DNA from: Ruminococcaceae bacterium UBA2719
GTDB taxonomy: Bacteria; Bacillota; Clostridia; Oscillospirales; Acutalibacteraceae
Length of the DNA stretch: 64,000 nucleotides
Reading direction: 5' to 3'
NCBI GenBank assembly: GCA_002353935.1
Contig: DEKP01000022.1
Span: forward strand, 41,215 to 105,214
In this document: positions 9,231 through 19,094 of the stretch, piece after piece
Position numbering within the stretch: the first letter of the stretch is position 1
Layout of the letters: each line of letters opens with the position of its first letter
Translations under genes and position numbers: made by a program
The notes under the pieces: generated by a model
What the model was told of the DNA's origin: nothing
What the model saw: only the letters and a program-made list of their open reading frames with translations
Database searches by the model: none

Positions 9231-10586
9231 ATGGCACTGTTATTAAGGAATGTAAGATGTGTTGTTTCTTGTGACGAGAACGATACACTTTATGAAAGAG
9301 TAGATATTTTTTGCGAAGACGGTGTAATTAAAGAAATAGGTAAAGACCTGGATGTTGCAGCAGAAAAAGTAATTAATTGCAGCAATATGCTGTGTTATCC
9401 GGGCCTTATAAACACTCATCACCATATGTATCAGTTCTTTTCACGCAATTTGCCTAAAACGCAAAACATGGAATTATTTGATTGGCTTACTTACCTTTAT
9501 GATATATGGAAGAATATGGATAGAGAAGTGGTATCATTTTCTACAAAATGTGCTTTAGCAGAACTCGCAAAGAGCGGATGTACTACCAGCGTTGATCACC
9601 ACTACGTATTCTTAGATAGCTCATCTGAATTCTTAGACGCTCAGTTTGAAGCTGCAGATTTGCTGAAAATGCGTTTATATGCGACCAGAGGAAGCATGAA
9701 TCTCTCCAGAAAAGACGGAGGGCTTCCGCTTGATAGCGTAGTTCAGACTACAGATGAGATACTCAGAGATTCAATGAACGCGATTGAAAAATACAACGAC
9801 AACTCTTTTGGTTCTATGAGAAATATTGCGCTGGCACCCTGCTCACCATTTTCTGCAGACGCTGACCTTTACAGGCAGACGGCATATTTAGCAAGAGAAG
9901 CGGGAGTAAGGTTGCATACCCATCTTTGTGAGACAAAAGACGAAGAACATTTTACTAAAACCGCTTTTAATATGCGACCGCTTGAATATATGCAGTCGCT
10001 CGATTTTATCGGTGAAGATGTTTGGTACGCTCATGCTATACACCTAAATGATGAGGAACTTGATTTGCTCAAGAGCACAAACACCTCAGTTTCTCATTGT
10101 CCTACGTCAAATATGAAGCTTGCTTCTGGTGTTGCTCGTATATCAGATATGGTTAAAAGAGGAATAAATGTTTCTCTAGGAGTTGACGGCTCTGCATCTA
10201 ACGACGGATCTAATATGATTTGCGAAATACGTAATGGTTATTTGTTATCCAGAGTTATCAACGGTAAATCGTCTCCCGACGCCTATGAGTTTTTGAAAAT
10301 GGCTACCTGCGGCGGAGCAAAGGCAATAGGCAGAGATGATATAGGTTCTATAGCAGTTGGAAAATGTGCTGATATGTTTTTGATAGATAAGAGAAAAATT
10401 GAGCTGGTCGGCGCTACTTACAGCCCTAAGAGTATGCTTGCAAGCGTTGGTCTCAACAGTTCGGTTGACTATACTATAGTAAACGGTGAGATTATAGTAG
10501 AAGAAGGACATCTCAAAAATATCGATGAAGAAGAACTCTTTTATCAATCTCATAAAAAAACAAAAGAGTATTTGAATTTCAATTGA
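9231..10586 (+). CDS. Amidohydrolase, 8-oxoguanine deaminase / AtzB type
   Basis: Metal-dependent aminohydrolase of subtype III, 451 residues. It carries NTHHHMYQFFSR (first metal ligands), LHTHLCETKDEEH, WYAHAIHL and GVDGSASND (metal-binding Asp). The THHH-Y-Q pattern followed by ELFDWLTYLYDIW matches 8-oxoguanine deaminases and related hydroxyatrazine hydrolases; SsnA-like enzymes of purine-degradation clusters are relatives. It follows the purine-type importer on the same strand by 83 bp, so it probably deaminates an imported purine. AACGGAGAGA gives a ribosome site. The exact substrate cannot be read from sequence. Confidence 0.8.
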   Translation: MALLLRNVRCVVSCDENDTLYERVDIFCEDGVIKEIGKDLDVAAEKVINCSNMLCYPGLINTHHHMYQFFSRNLPKTQNMELFDWLTYLYDIWKNMDREVVSFSTKCALAELAKSGCTTSVDHHYVFLDSSSEFLDAQFEAADLLKMRLYATRGSMNLSRKDGGLPLDSVVQTTDEILRDSMNAIEKYNDNSFGSMRNIALAPCSPFSADADLYRQTAYLAREAGVRLHTHLCETKDEEHFTKTAFNMRPLEYMQSLDFIGEDVWYAHAIHLNDEELDLLKSTNTSVSHCPTSNMKLASGVARISDMVKRGINVSLGVDGSASNDGSNMICEIRNGYLLSRVINGKSSPDAYEFLKMATCGGAKAIGRDDIGSIAVGKCADMFLIDKRKIELVGATYSPKSMLASVGLNSSVDYTIVNGEIIVEEGHLKNIDEEELFYQSHKKTKEYLNFN

Positions 10587-10630
10587 TATTTTACTATAAA
10601 GAAAAACACTTAAAATTAAAAATAAATAAC

Positions 10631-10676
10631 AAATCCCCGAAGAATGTGTAACTTCCATTCTTCGGGGATTTTAATA
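10631..10676. terminator. Terminator after the amidohydrolase gene
   Basis: AAATCCCCGAAGAATG and CATTCTTCGGGGATTT form a perfect 16-bp stem with a 9-base loop, followed by a T-rich run. It lies between convergent genes and could also stop transcripts from glnN. Confidence 0.85.
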
Positions 10677-10785
10677 TTAATGTAATGTAGCATAATTGGT
10701 GTGCAGGGTAGTAAAAAAGTGCATGCTTATTTGCGTTTGTATAAGGTCAGTTTTGACTTGCTTAGTTCGAATCAATAACTTAAAA

Positions 10786-12879
10786 TTACTGGATTGAGAA
10801 CAGCATTTGACCGTAAGAAGGATAAGGCCAATATTTTGACGATACGCTCATTTCCATTTCATCAGAGATTTTTCTGAGATCCTGCATAGAAGCGAGGACA
10901 TAATCGCAGTAAAATTCGGCGTGTTTTTGTATATCATCTTTATAGTTAGCAGCTTGTATCAAGTTTTCTTCAAGTTTGTCAATGGTTTCAGAAAACTTTT
11001 CAAGCATAATGCTCAAACGCTCGAGTAAATCAACTTCGGCTTTAGTAGAAATATTTGCTGAAACGGCAGCTTTAGCCTGAATGGTATTTGCAAGCTCTGC
11101 TGTGAATGCCGATACAGAGGGAAGAATGTCTTTTTTAGCCATATCAAGCATAGTAAGAGCTTCGATATTTACAACATTTATATAATTTTCGAGCAAAATC
11201 TCATATCTTGCATACACCTCGCGGTTGGTGAAAATGCGCTGTTTTTCAAACAGCTTAAGGTTTTTGTCAACTATGTAATGTGAAAGAGCTTCAGGAGTAG
11301 ATTTTAAATTTAAAAGTCCGCGTTGTTTGGCTTCTTCAACCCACTCGTCTGTATATCCGTCACCGTTAAATAATATGCGTTGATGCTCTTTAAAGGTTTT
11401 GCGAATCAGCTTTCTGCAGTCGGATTCAAAGTTAGATGATTTTTCGAGAATATCAGAAAATTGAGATAATTCTTCTGCTAAAATTGTATTAAGCATTATA
11501 TTGGGACAGGAGATATTCAAAGCTGAACCCAAGGAACGAAATTCAAATTTATTTCCTGTAAAAGCGAAGGGAGAGGTGCGGTTTCTGTCTGTAGTATCGC
11601 GTTTTATTTTAGGCAGCACCTGAGCGCCGGTACCCATCAGAATTTTACCGTGGCTCTCGTAGTCTGTGCCTTCGATTATGGCGTCGACTACAGCCTGAAG
11701 ATCATCGCCGATAAACATAGAGATAATTGCCGGCGGCGCTTCATCTCCGCCTAATCTGTGATCGTTTCCTGCTGTTGCAACAGAAAGGCGAAGCAAATCC
11801 TGATATTCGTCAATACCCTTGATAACAGCAGCTAAGAATAATAAAAATTGGGTGTTTTCTTCCGGCTTTTTACCGGGTTTAAAAAGATTTTCTCCGGTGT
11901 TGGTAGACAGTGACCAGTTGTTGTGTTTTCCTGAGCCGTTGACTCCGGCAAACGGTTTTTCGTGCAGCAAACACACCATATCGTGCTTTAAAGCAATACG
12001 CTTCATGGCTTCCATTGTTAGCTGGTTGTGATCGGCTGCGATGTTTACTGTAGTAAAAACAGGAGCCAGCTCATGCTGTGCAGGAGCAACCTCGTTATGT
12101 TCGGTTTTTGAGTATATACCGAGTTCCCAGAGTTCTTCATCCAATTCTTGCATAAAGTCCGCAACCCGGCTTTTAAGTGCGCCGAAATAGTGGTCTTCAA
12201 GCTGCTGACCCTTTGGCGGACGTGCACCGAAAAGTGTTCTTCCGGTATATTTGAGATCTTTTCTTTGATCGTATATTTTTTTGTCTATTAAAAAGTATTC
12301 CTGCTCCGGTCCTACGGTTGCGTTTACACGTTTTACATCTTTGTTAAACAATTTAAGAATACGTATCGACTCTTGATTTATTCTGTCCATAGAACGCAAA
12401 AGCGGCGTTTTTTTATCCAGAATATCGCCGGTATAAGACATAAATGCGGTAGGAATACAAAGTGTGTTGCCTTTAATAAAAGCATAAGACGTAGGATCCC
12501 AGGTAGTATATCCTCTGGCTTCAAATGTAGCCCTAATACCTCCTGACGGAAAGCTAGAGGCGTCGGGTTCTCCCTTTATCAGTTCTTTGCCGGAAAATTC
12601 CATAATAACTTTTCCGTTGCCCGAAGGAGAGATGAAGCTGTCGTGCTTTTCAGCGGTAACGCCTGTCATTGGCTGAAACCAGTGTGTATAGTGTGTGCAG
12701 CCGTGCTCGATTGCCCAGTCTTTCATAGCATTTGCAACGATATTAGCTACAGAAATATCCAGCGGAGAGCCGCTTTCAATTGTTTCTTTTAGTGCGTCAT
12801 AAGCTTCTTTGGGCAGTCTTTCCTGCATTGTTTCATCATTAAAAACTTTGCTTGCAAATATGCTTGGTACATCAGTCAT
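10786..12879 (-). CDS. glnN: Glutamine synthetase type III
   Basis: ATP-dependent condensation of glutamate and ammonia, GSIII class: 697 residues against about 450 for GSI. Class features seen are [10 protein letters not shown], the [11 protein letters not shown] stretch, [10 protein letters not shown] and the [17 protein letters not shown] region. The ribosome site GGGAGG lies eight bases before the ATG. Transcription is from its own consensus promoter at 12949-12977. No glutamine-responsive RNA is recognisable in the short leader. In gut Clostridia and Bacteroidetes this enzyme is often the main ammonia-assimilating synthetase. Confidence 0.95.
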   Translation of the reverse strand: MTDVPSIFASKVFNDETMQERLPKEAYDALKETIESGSPLDISVANIVANAMKDWAIEHGCTHYTHWFQPMTGVTAEKHDSFISPSGNGKVIMEFSGKELIKGEPDASSFPSGGIRATFEARGYTTWDPTSYAFIKGNTLCIPTAFMSYTGDILDKKTPLLRSMDRINQESIRILKLFNKDVKRVNATVGPEQEYFLIDKKIYDQRKDLKYTGRTLFGARPPKGQQLEDHYFGALKSRVADFMQELDEELWELGIYSKTEHNEVAPAQHELAPVFTTVNIAADHNQLTMEAMKRIALKHDMVCLLHEKPFAGVNGSGKHNNWSLSTNTGENLFKPGKKPEENTQFLLFLAAVIKGIDEYQDLLRLSVATAGNDHRLGGDEAPPAIISMFIGDDLQAVVDAIIEGTDYESHGKILMGTGAQVLPKIKRDTTDRNRTSPFAFTGNKFEFRSLGSALNISCPNIMLNTILAEELSQFSDILEKSSNFESDCRKLIRKTFKEHQRILFNGDGYTDEWVEEAKQRGLLNLKSTPEALSHYIVDKNLKLFEKQRIFTNREVYARYEILLENYINVVNIEALTMLDMAKKDILPSVSAFTAELANTIQAKAAVSANISTKAEVDLLERLSIMLEKFSETIDKLEENLIQAANYKDDIQKHAEFYCDYVLASMQDLRKISDEMEMSVSSKYWPYPSYGQMLFSIQ

Positions 12880-12948
12880 AATAAAACCTCCCGGCCAAGT
12901 TAAAATATCATAATTAAATATATTCCAAAAAATAAGACTATTAAAAAA

Positions 12949-12977
12949 AGTATATAACGACTGACTTGTATTGTCAA
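12949..12977 (-). promoter_or_regulatory. glnN promoter
   Basis: Reading the reverse strand, -35 TTGACA (12972-12977) and -10 TATACT (12949-12954) with a 17-bp spacer, 70 bp before the glnN start. Confidence 0.8.
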
Positions 12978-13063
12978 GAAATTTTGCACTTATTAAGTAA
13001 TAAGCTCTCGCTAATTAATATAAGCTTATATTATGAAAAATATCTTTTTAATAATATGGTTTC

Positions 13064-13092
13064 TTGACTTTATATATACCATAAATTATAAT
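13064..13092 (+). promoter_or_regulatory. dapF-dapL promoter
   Basis: -35 TTGACT (13064-13069) and -10 TATAAT (13087-13092), 17-bp spacer, giving a leader of only about 20 bases before dapF. Confidence 0.8.
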
Positions 13093-13120
13093 AGCATGTG
13101 AAAGAAAAGTTGGTGATGAA

Positions 13121-13966
13121 ATGAAACTGAAATTCACAAAAATGCACGGAATCGGAAACGATTACATCTATTTTGACGCTACAAAAGAGGAGATCGAAAA
13201 CCCGTCCTGTCTTTCGATTAAGCTAAGCGACAGGCGTTTTGGCATCGGAGGCGACGGGATAATACTGATTTGCAAAAGCAACGCAGCCGACGCTAAAATG
13301 CGGATGTTTAACGCAGACGGCAGCGAGGGTAAGATGTGCGGAAACGGTATACGATGCGTTGGAAAGTATATATACGATAACGGTATGGTTGATAAAAACG
13401 CCGAATTTATTACTGTTGAGACTTTAAGCGGAATAAAAACTTTGAAGGTATACGAAAAAAACGGTAAAGCCGATATGCTGAGAGTCGATATGGGTAAGGC
13501 GATATTAAAGCCCGAGGATATACCGATGAATTACGCTGCAGACAGTGTTATTTCAAAGCCGCTTGTGGTTTTAGGAAAAGAATATTTGGTTACCGCTGTT
13601 TCTATGGGCAATCCTCATTGTGTTGTATTTGTTGATGATCCCGATGAGATTGAAATAGAAAAAATCGGACCGCATTTTGAACACCACAGAGCTTTTTTAG
13701 AGGGTGTGAACACTGAGTTTGTCAGGGTGATAGATGATCATACCCTCAAGATGAGGGTGTGGGAGAGAGGATCCGGCGAGACCTACGCCTGTGGTACGGG
13801 AGCGTGTGCTGTAGCAGTTGCGGCGGCGCTGAACGGTTATACAAAAAAAGGCGAGGATATTACCGTAAAATTAAAGGGCGGAGATCTTATCATCAATTAT
13901 AGTGACGATACCGTTTTTATGACCGGAAGCGCTACCAAAGTGTTTGACGGTGAAATAGAAGTATAA
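13121..13966 (+). CDS. dapF: Diaminopimelate epimerase
   Basis: Converts LL- to meso-diaminopimelate for lysine and peptidoglycan synthesis. At 281 residues it has the expected length. The two catalytic cysteines are visible: Cys73 in MCGNGIRC and Cys224 in YACGTGAC, with the ERGSGE loop just before the second. The N-terminal MHGIGNDY motif is intact. dapL follows after 39 bp, so the last two steps of the aminotransferase branch are co-transcribed. Confidence 0.96.
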   Translation: MKLKFTKMHGIGNDYIYFDATKEEIENPSCLSIKLSDRRFGIGGDGIILICKSNAADAKMRMFNADGSEGKMCGNGIRCVGKYIYDNGMVDKNAEFITVETLSGIKTLKVYEKNGKADMLRVDMGKAILKPEDIPMNYAADSVISKPLVVLGKEYLVTAVSMGNPHCVVFVDDPDEIEIEKIGPHFEHHRAFLEGVNTEFVRVIDDHTLKMRVWERGSGETYACGTGACAVAVAAALNGYTKKGEDITVKLKGGDLIINYSDDTVFMTGSATKVFDGEIEV

Positions 13967-14005
13967 AAACAAATTAAAACAGAAATTAAAGAGAGGAAGA
14001 TATAT

Positions 14006-15187
14006 ATGAAAATCAATCAAAATTTTGACAATTTAGTACCTAATTATCTTTTTGCAGAGGTTGCTAAACGCACAAACGCTTATATAGAAGCAAATCCCGA
14101 TAAAAAGGTGATAAAACTTGGAATAGGAGACGTAACCCTGCCTTTGGCGCCTGTGGTAGTAGAAGCGCTCAAAAAAGGTGCGGATGAACTGGGCAAAAAG
14201 GAAACCTTTAAGGGCTATCCTGACTATGAAGGATATGAATTTGTCAGAAAAGCCGTCAGCGATTATTACAGAAAATTTGATGTTAGTATTGATAAAGATG
14301 AAATTTTTATCAGCGACGGGGCAAAATCCGATACGGGTAATATAGGAGATATTTTCGGCACGGACAACGTGGTTCTTGTTACTGATCCCGTGTATCCTGT
14401 ATATGTAGATTCAAATATAATGGCAGGCAGAAAAATTGTCTACGCTCAGTCAAATGAAGAAAACGGTTTTTGCGCTATGCCCGACGATAATGTTCACGCA
14501 GACATCATCTATCTTTGTTCGCCTAACAATCCCACAGGCTCAGCTTATTCAAAGGAGCAGTTAAAAGTATGGATTGATTATGCGCTGAAAAATAACGCGA
14601 TCATTCTTTATGACTGCGCCTATGAAGCCTTTATTACCGATGGAAGTCCGCGCAGCATATTTGCAGTTGAGGGTTCCAGAAATTGTGCGATAGAGTTTTG
14701 CTCACTTTCCAAGACAGCGGGCTTTACAGGTACTCGCTGCGGATATACAGTCATTCCCAAAGAGCTTGAGCGTGACGGTCATAATATTTATAAGTTGTGG
14801 TACAGAAGAGAGGCTACAAAATTTAACGGTGTGTCCTATCCGGTTCAGTGTGCGGCAGCGGCTGTATTCTCTGACGAGGGGCTGAAACAAATTAAAGCTA
14901 ACTTAGATTATTATAAGGAAAATGCAAAAATAATAACGGCAGCTATGGATGAGCTTGGTATTTATTATACAGGGGGTAAAAATTCTCCGTACGTTTGGCT
15001 GAAATGCCCGAATAATATGGGCAGTTGGGAGTTCTTTGATTACCTTTTGGAAAACGCTCAGGTAGTTGGCACTCCCGGTGAGGGTTTTGGCGAATGTGGC
15101 AAAGGCTATTTCCGCCTGACATCTTTTGGCGACAGAGACAATACGATTGAAGCAGTAGAGCGAATCAAAAAACTGCTTTCAAATTAA
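14006..15187 (+). CDS. dapL: LL-diaminopimelate aminotransferase
   Basis: PLP enzyme that makes LL-diaminopimelate directly from tetrahydrodipicolinate, bypassing the acylated intermediates of the DapD/C/E route. 393 residues. The PLP lysine lies in SLSKTAGFTGTRCGY; the N-terminus NFDNLVPNYLFAEV and the GIGDVTLPL stretch are typical of DapL. The ribosome site GAGAGGA precedes ATG 14006. It forms an operon with dapF and ends in a strong terminator. Confidence 0.95.
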   Translation: MKINQNFDNLVPNYLFAEVAKRTNAYIEANPDKKVIKLGIGDVTLPLAPVVVEALKKGADELGKKETFKGYPDYEGYEFVRKAVSDYYRKFDVSIDKDEIFISDGAKSDTGNIGDIFGTDNVVLVTDPVYPVYVDSNIMAGRKIVYAQSNEENGFCAMPDDNVHADIIYLCSPNNPTGSAYSKEQLKVWIDYALKNNAIILYDCAYEAFITDGSPRSIFAVEGSRNCAIEFCSLSKTAGFTGTRCGYTVIPKELERDGHNIYKLWYRREATKFNGVSYPVQCAAAAVFSDEGLKQIKANLDYYKENAKIITAAMDELGIYYTGGKNSPYVWLKCPNNMGSWEFFDYLLENAQVVGTPGEGFGECGKGYFRLTSFGDRDNTIEAVERIKKLLSN

Positions 15188-15205
15188 AATTTTAGTTTTA
15201 ATAAT

Positions 15206-15248
15206 ACAAACTCCCGTTGGTTTAATCCGACGGGAGTTTGTGTTTTTT
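15206..15248 (+). terminator. Terminator of dapF-dapL
   Basis: ACAAACTCCCGT pairs perfectly with ACGGGAGTTTGT, followed by GTTTTTT. Confidence 0.9.
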
Positions 15249-15275
15249 AAAAGAAAATAAAATGAGATAAAAAAA

Positions 15276-15317
15276 TTAAGACAAAACCGCACAATTTGTG
15301 TTACTCAAATCGTGCGG
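15276..15317 (-). terminator. Terminator of glyS
   Basis: On the reverse strand CCGCACGATTTG pairs with CAAATTGTGCGG (one G-T pair) and is followed by TTTTG and a further T-rich tract, 10 bp after the glyS stop. Confidence 0.8.
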
Positions 15318-15326
15318 CATTACTTA

Positions 15327-16709
<1,383 letters not shown>

Positions 16710-16778
16710 ACAAGCCTCCAAATAATAAGTATGATAAATAAATCAACAAATAAAATTATCTACTAATATACCTGTATA

Positions 16779-16807
16779 ATAGTACATTTTTAGTAAGATG
16801 ATGTCAA
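16779..16807 (-). promoter_or_regulatory. glyS promoter
   Basis: Reverse strand -35 TTGACA (16802-16807) and -10 TACTAT (16779-16784), 17-bp spacer. Confidence 0.7.
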
Positions 16808-16996
16808 GACAGCTTTTTAAAAATCACCAAAAATATAAAAATTATATCGTTGCGTGATAGCGGGTATATAAAATATTTTTTATTTATGTTAAAAAAGCTT
16901 AAAAGAAACTCAGATAAAATAGAATAATCTAATTTTTTTCCAATAAAAATAAGGGTTGTAAAAAGTCTACCCAAAATTATACGGGCTCACTTTTTG

Positions 16997-17025
16997 TTGA
17001 CCTGTGTCGAATAAAATGATATAAT
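16997..17025 (+). promoter_or_regulatory. Promoter of the glycosyltransferase-acyltransferase pair
   Basis: -35 TTGACC (16997-17002) and -10 TATAAT (17020-17025), 17-bp spacer, 42 bp before the start codon. Confidence 0.75.
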
Positions 17026-17067
17026 TTTGATACAATCAGGAATAAAATTATATCAGGAAATGAGAAT

Positions 17068-18201
17068 ATGAAAATAACTATAGTCTGTGACGTTTTAGGT
17101 AAAGAAAATAACGGAACAACTATTGCGGGAATGAATTTAATACGTTCTTTAAAGGGCAAATACCACGAGGTGCGTGTTATATGTCCTGATGAAGATAAGA
17201 AGGGGCAACCCGGCTACTATGTAGTTGATACGCTCAATTTGGGCCCTTTGAACGGCTATGTAAGAAAAAACGATGTTGTTCTTGCAAAGCCGAACAAAGC
17301 GATGATTAAAGAACTTGTCATAACGAGCGATTTGGTACATGTTATGATGCCTTTTAGCCTGTCTCATACAGCCGCAAAGCTTGCGCATGAAAATCATATA
17401 CCCCTGACAGGCGGCTTTCATGCTCAGGCTGAAAATATAACTTCTCACATTTTTATGAAAAATTTACCTTTTGCTAATCATATTGCATATCGTGTAATGT
17501 ACCAGTATGTATATAAGTATTGTGATGCGATACATTATCCGACGGAATTTATTCGTGATTTGTTTGAACAAGAGATAAAAAAGAAAACCAACTCTTACGT
17601 TATTTCGAACGGAGTCGGCGACAGATTCAAAAACAACGGAGCACAAAAGCCCGATGAACTAAAAAATAAATTTGTCATACTTTTTACAGGTAGATACAGT
17701 AAAGAAAAAGCTCATCACGTGTTGATTGACGCGGTGTCTCAGTCAAAGCACGAAAAGGATATACAGCTCATTTTTGCAGGTGACGGTCCACTGAAAGATA
17801 AACTGAAAAAACAAGCAAGAAAGCTTACTAATTTCCCGATTTTTAAATTTTTCCCTCATAATCAAATGCTCAATGTTTTGAGTTTTTCCGACTTGTATGT
17901 TCACCCTGCCGATATTGAGATTGAGGCGATCGCTTGTCTTGAAGCGATATCATGCTCTTTGGTACCCGTTATTTCCGATTCCAAGCGCAGCGCTACAAAA
18001 AAATTTGCGCTTGACAAACGAAATCTTTTTAAGAGTAACGATCCTAAGGATCTGGCAGATAAAATAGACTTTTTTATTGAAAATCCTGGTGTACTTGCCG
18101 AGTACAAAGAGCGCTATAAAGGCATTGCAGACGCTTATAGTCAAAAAGCATGTATGGATAAAATGGAAGAAATGATGATTAAAACGAGTAAAAAAGTATG
18201 A
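17068..18201 (+). CDS. GT4-family glycosyltransferase, probably glycolipid-forming
   Basis: GT-B fold retaining glycosyltransferase, 377 residues. The N-terminal half has an acceptor-side NGTTIAGMNLIRSL motif and a GFHAQAEN stretch; the C-terminal half has the donor-binding pattern FTGRYSKEKAHHVLIDAV, FAGDGPLKDKLK and HPADIEIEAIACLEA (the E-x7-E type motif). This resembles 1,2-diacylglycerol glucosyltransferases and related cytoplasmic-face enzymes. Its stop overlaps the next ORF, an acyltransferase-like protein, by 4 bp, which favours a membrane-lipid role. Donor and acceptor are not determinable here. Confidence 0.78.
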   Translation: MKITIVCDVLGKENNGTTIAGMNLIRSLKGKYHEVRVICPDEDKKGQPGYYVVDTLNLGPLNGYVRKNDVVLAKPNKAMIKELVITSDLVHVMMPFSLSHTAAKLAHENHIPLTGGFHAQAENITSHIFMKNLPFANHIAYRVMYQYVYKYCDAIHYPTEFIRDLFEQEIKKKTNSYVISNGVGDRFKNNGAQKPDELKNKFVILFTGRYSKEKAHHVLIDAVSQSKHEKDIQLIFAGDGPLKDKLKKQARKLTNFPIFKFFPHNQMLNVLSFSDLYVHPADIEIEAIACLEAISCSLVPVISDSKRSATKKFALDKRNLFKSNDPKDLADKIDFFIENPGVLAEYKERYKGIADAYSQKACMDKMEEMMIKTSKKV

Positions 18202-18977
18202 AAATTTATTATTACAAAGATGAAATAAACGATGATTTTGCTTCAACAAACGGTAAAATCAATACAAATGTCGTTGATAAAAATTATAAATATTCGAATA
18301 ATAATATATTTTGGAAAATCTGCTCATTTTTCATATATAGAATTATAGTAACGCCCATAATATGGGTGTTTACTAAATTTTATTTAGGAATAAAAATAAA
18401 AAATCGTAAGGCGATACGTTCGGTGAAAGGCTCTGTGTTCTTATATCTTAACCATACGCAAAACGCCTGTGATGCTTTTATTCCCACCATTGCAACTTTC
18501 CCGAAAAAAGCCTATATTATTACATCTGCCGATACGGTATCTATTAAAGGAATAAGATGGCTTGTGAGTATGCTTGGAGCAGTGCCGCTACCTAACAGAT
18601 ACAGCGGTGCAAAAAAATTTGAAGCACGACTTTCAGAAATATGTAATAAAAAATCTGTAATCACGATTTTTCCCGAGGCGCATATTTGGCCGTATTGTAA
18701 TTTTATACGACACTTCTCAGACAAATCTTTTTCATATCCTTACAGACACAAAACAGCTGTTGTTGCCGGCGTTGTAGTGTATCGTAAGAGAAAGCTGTTT
18801 AAGAATATGCATCCGAAAGTTACTTTATATCTGTCAGAACCCTGTTATCCTGATTTTAGTATTGATGAAAAGAGTGCAAGGACAAGGCTTAGAGATTATT
18901 GCTATTCTTTTATGAACAGCAAAGTAAAAGAGTATCAAAGCTATGAATATATACGCTATGAATATAAAGAGGATTAA
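18198..18977 (+). CDS. Divergent PlsC-like acyltransferase
   Basis: 259 residues with an N-terminal hydrophobic stretch (about 33-60) and a region resembling lysophosphatidate acyltransferases. The catalytic block reads NHTQNACD, so His and Asp are five residues apart instead of the standard four, and the phosphate-binding block reads FPEAHIWPY rather than FPEGTRS. Block II appears as GAVPLPNRYSGAKKF. The family call is therefore moderate; it may be a specialised acyltransferase or have a different acceptor. It overlaps the glycosyltransferase gene by 4 bp and is translationally coupled to it, suggesting that both act on one lipid or glycan product. Confidence 0.68.
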   Translation: MKIYYYKDEINDDFASTNGKINTNVVDKNYKYSNNNIFWKICSFFIYRIIVTPIIWVFTKFYLGIKIKNRKAIRSVKGSVFLYLNHTQNACDAFIPTIATFPKKAYIITSADTVSIKGIRWLVSMLGAVPLPNRYSGAKKFEARLSEICNKKSVITIFPEAHIWPYCNFIRHFSDKSFSYPYRHKTAVVAGVVVYRKRKLFKNMHPKVTLYLSEPCYPDFSIDEKSARTRLRDYCYSFMNSKVKEYQSYEYIRYEYKED

Positions 18978-18985
18978 ATAGGCCT

Positions 18986-19017
18986 GAGGAACTGATTAAT
19001 AATGCAGTTCCTCTTTA
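18986..19017 (+). terminator. Terminator after the acyltransferase gene
   Basis: GAGGAACTG and CAGTTCCTC form a 9-bp stem followed by TTT and A+T-rich sequence. Confidence 0.7.
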
Positions 19018-19094
19018 AATTGTAATTTTAAGTGTAGCTTAATGCTTTTCTTTTTTTATAAATTATGGTAAAATTATTTTTCGGAAGTGATATT

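Larger units (their letters stand above)
16710..17067. other. Intergenic region glyS / glycosyltransferase
   Basis: About 358 bp holding two divergent promoters, one for glyS and one for the glycosyltransferase gene. The A+T-rich middle (about 16810-16990) shows no ORF, hairpin or riboswitch that I can support. Confidence 0.6.

Noticed and set aside
16722..16810. T-box leader before glyS
   Set aside because: No T-box sequence (AGGGTGGNACCGCG type) on the reverse strand and the leader is short.
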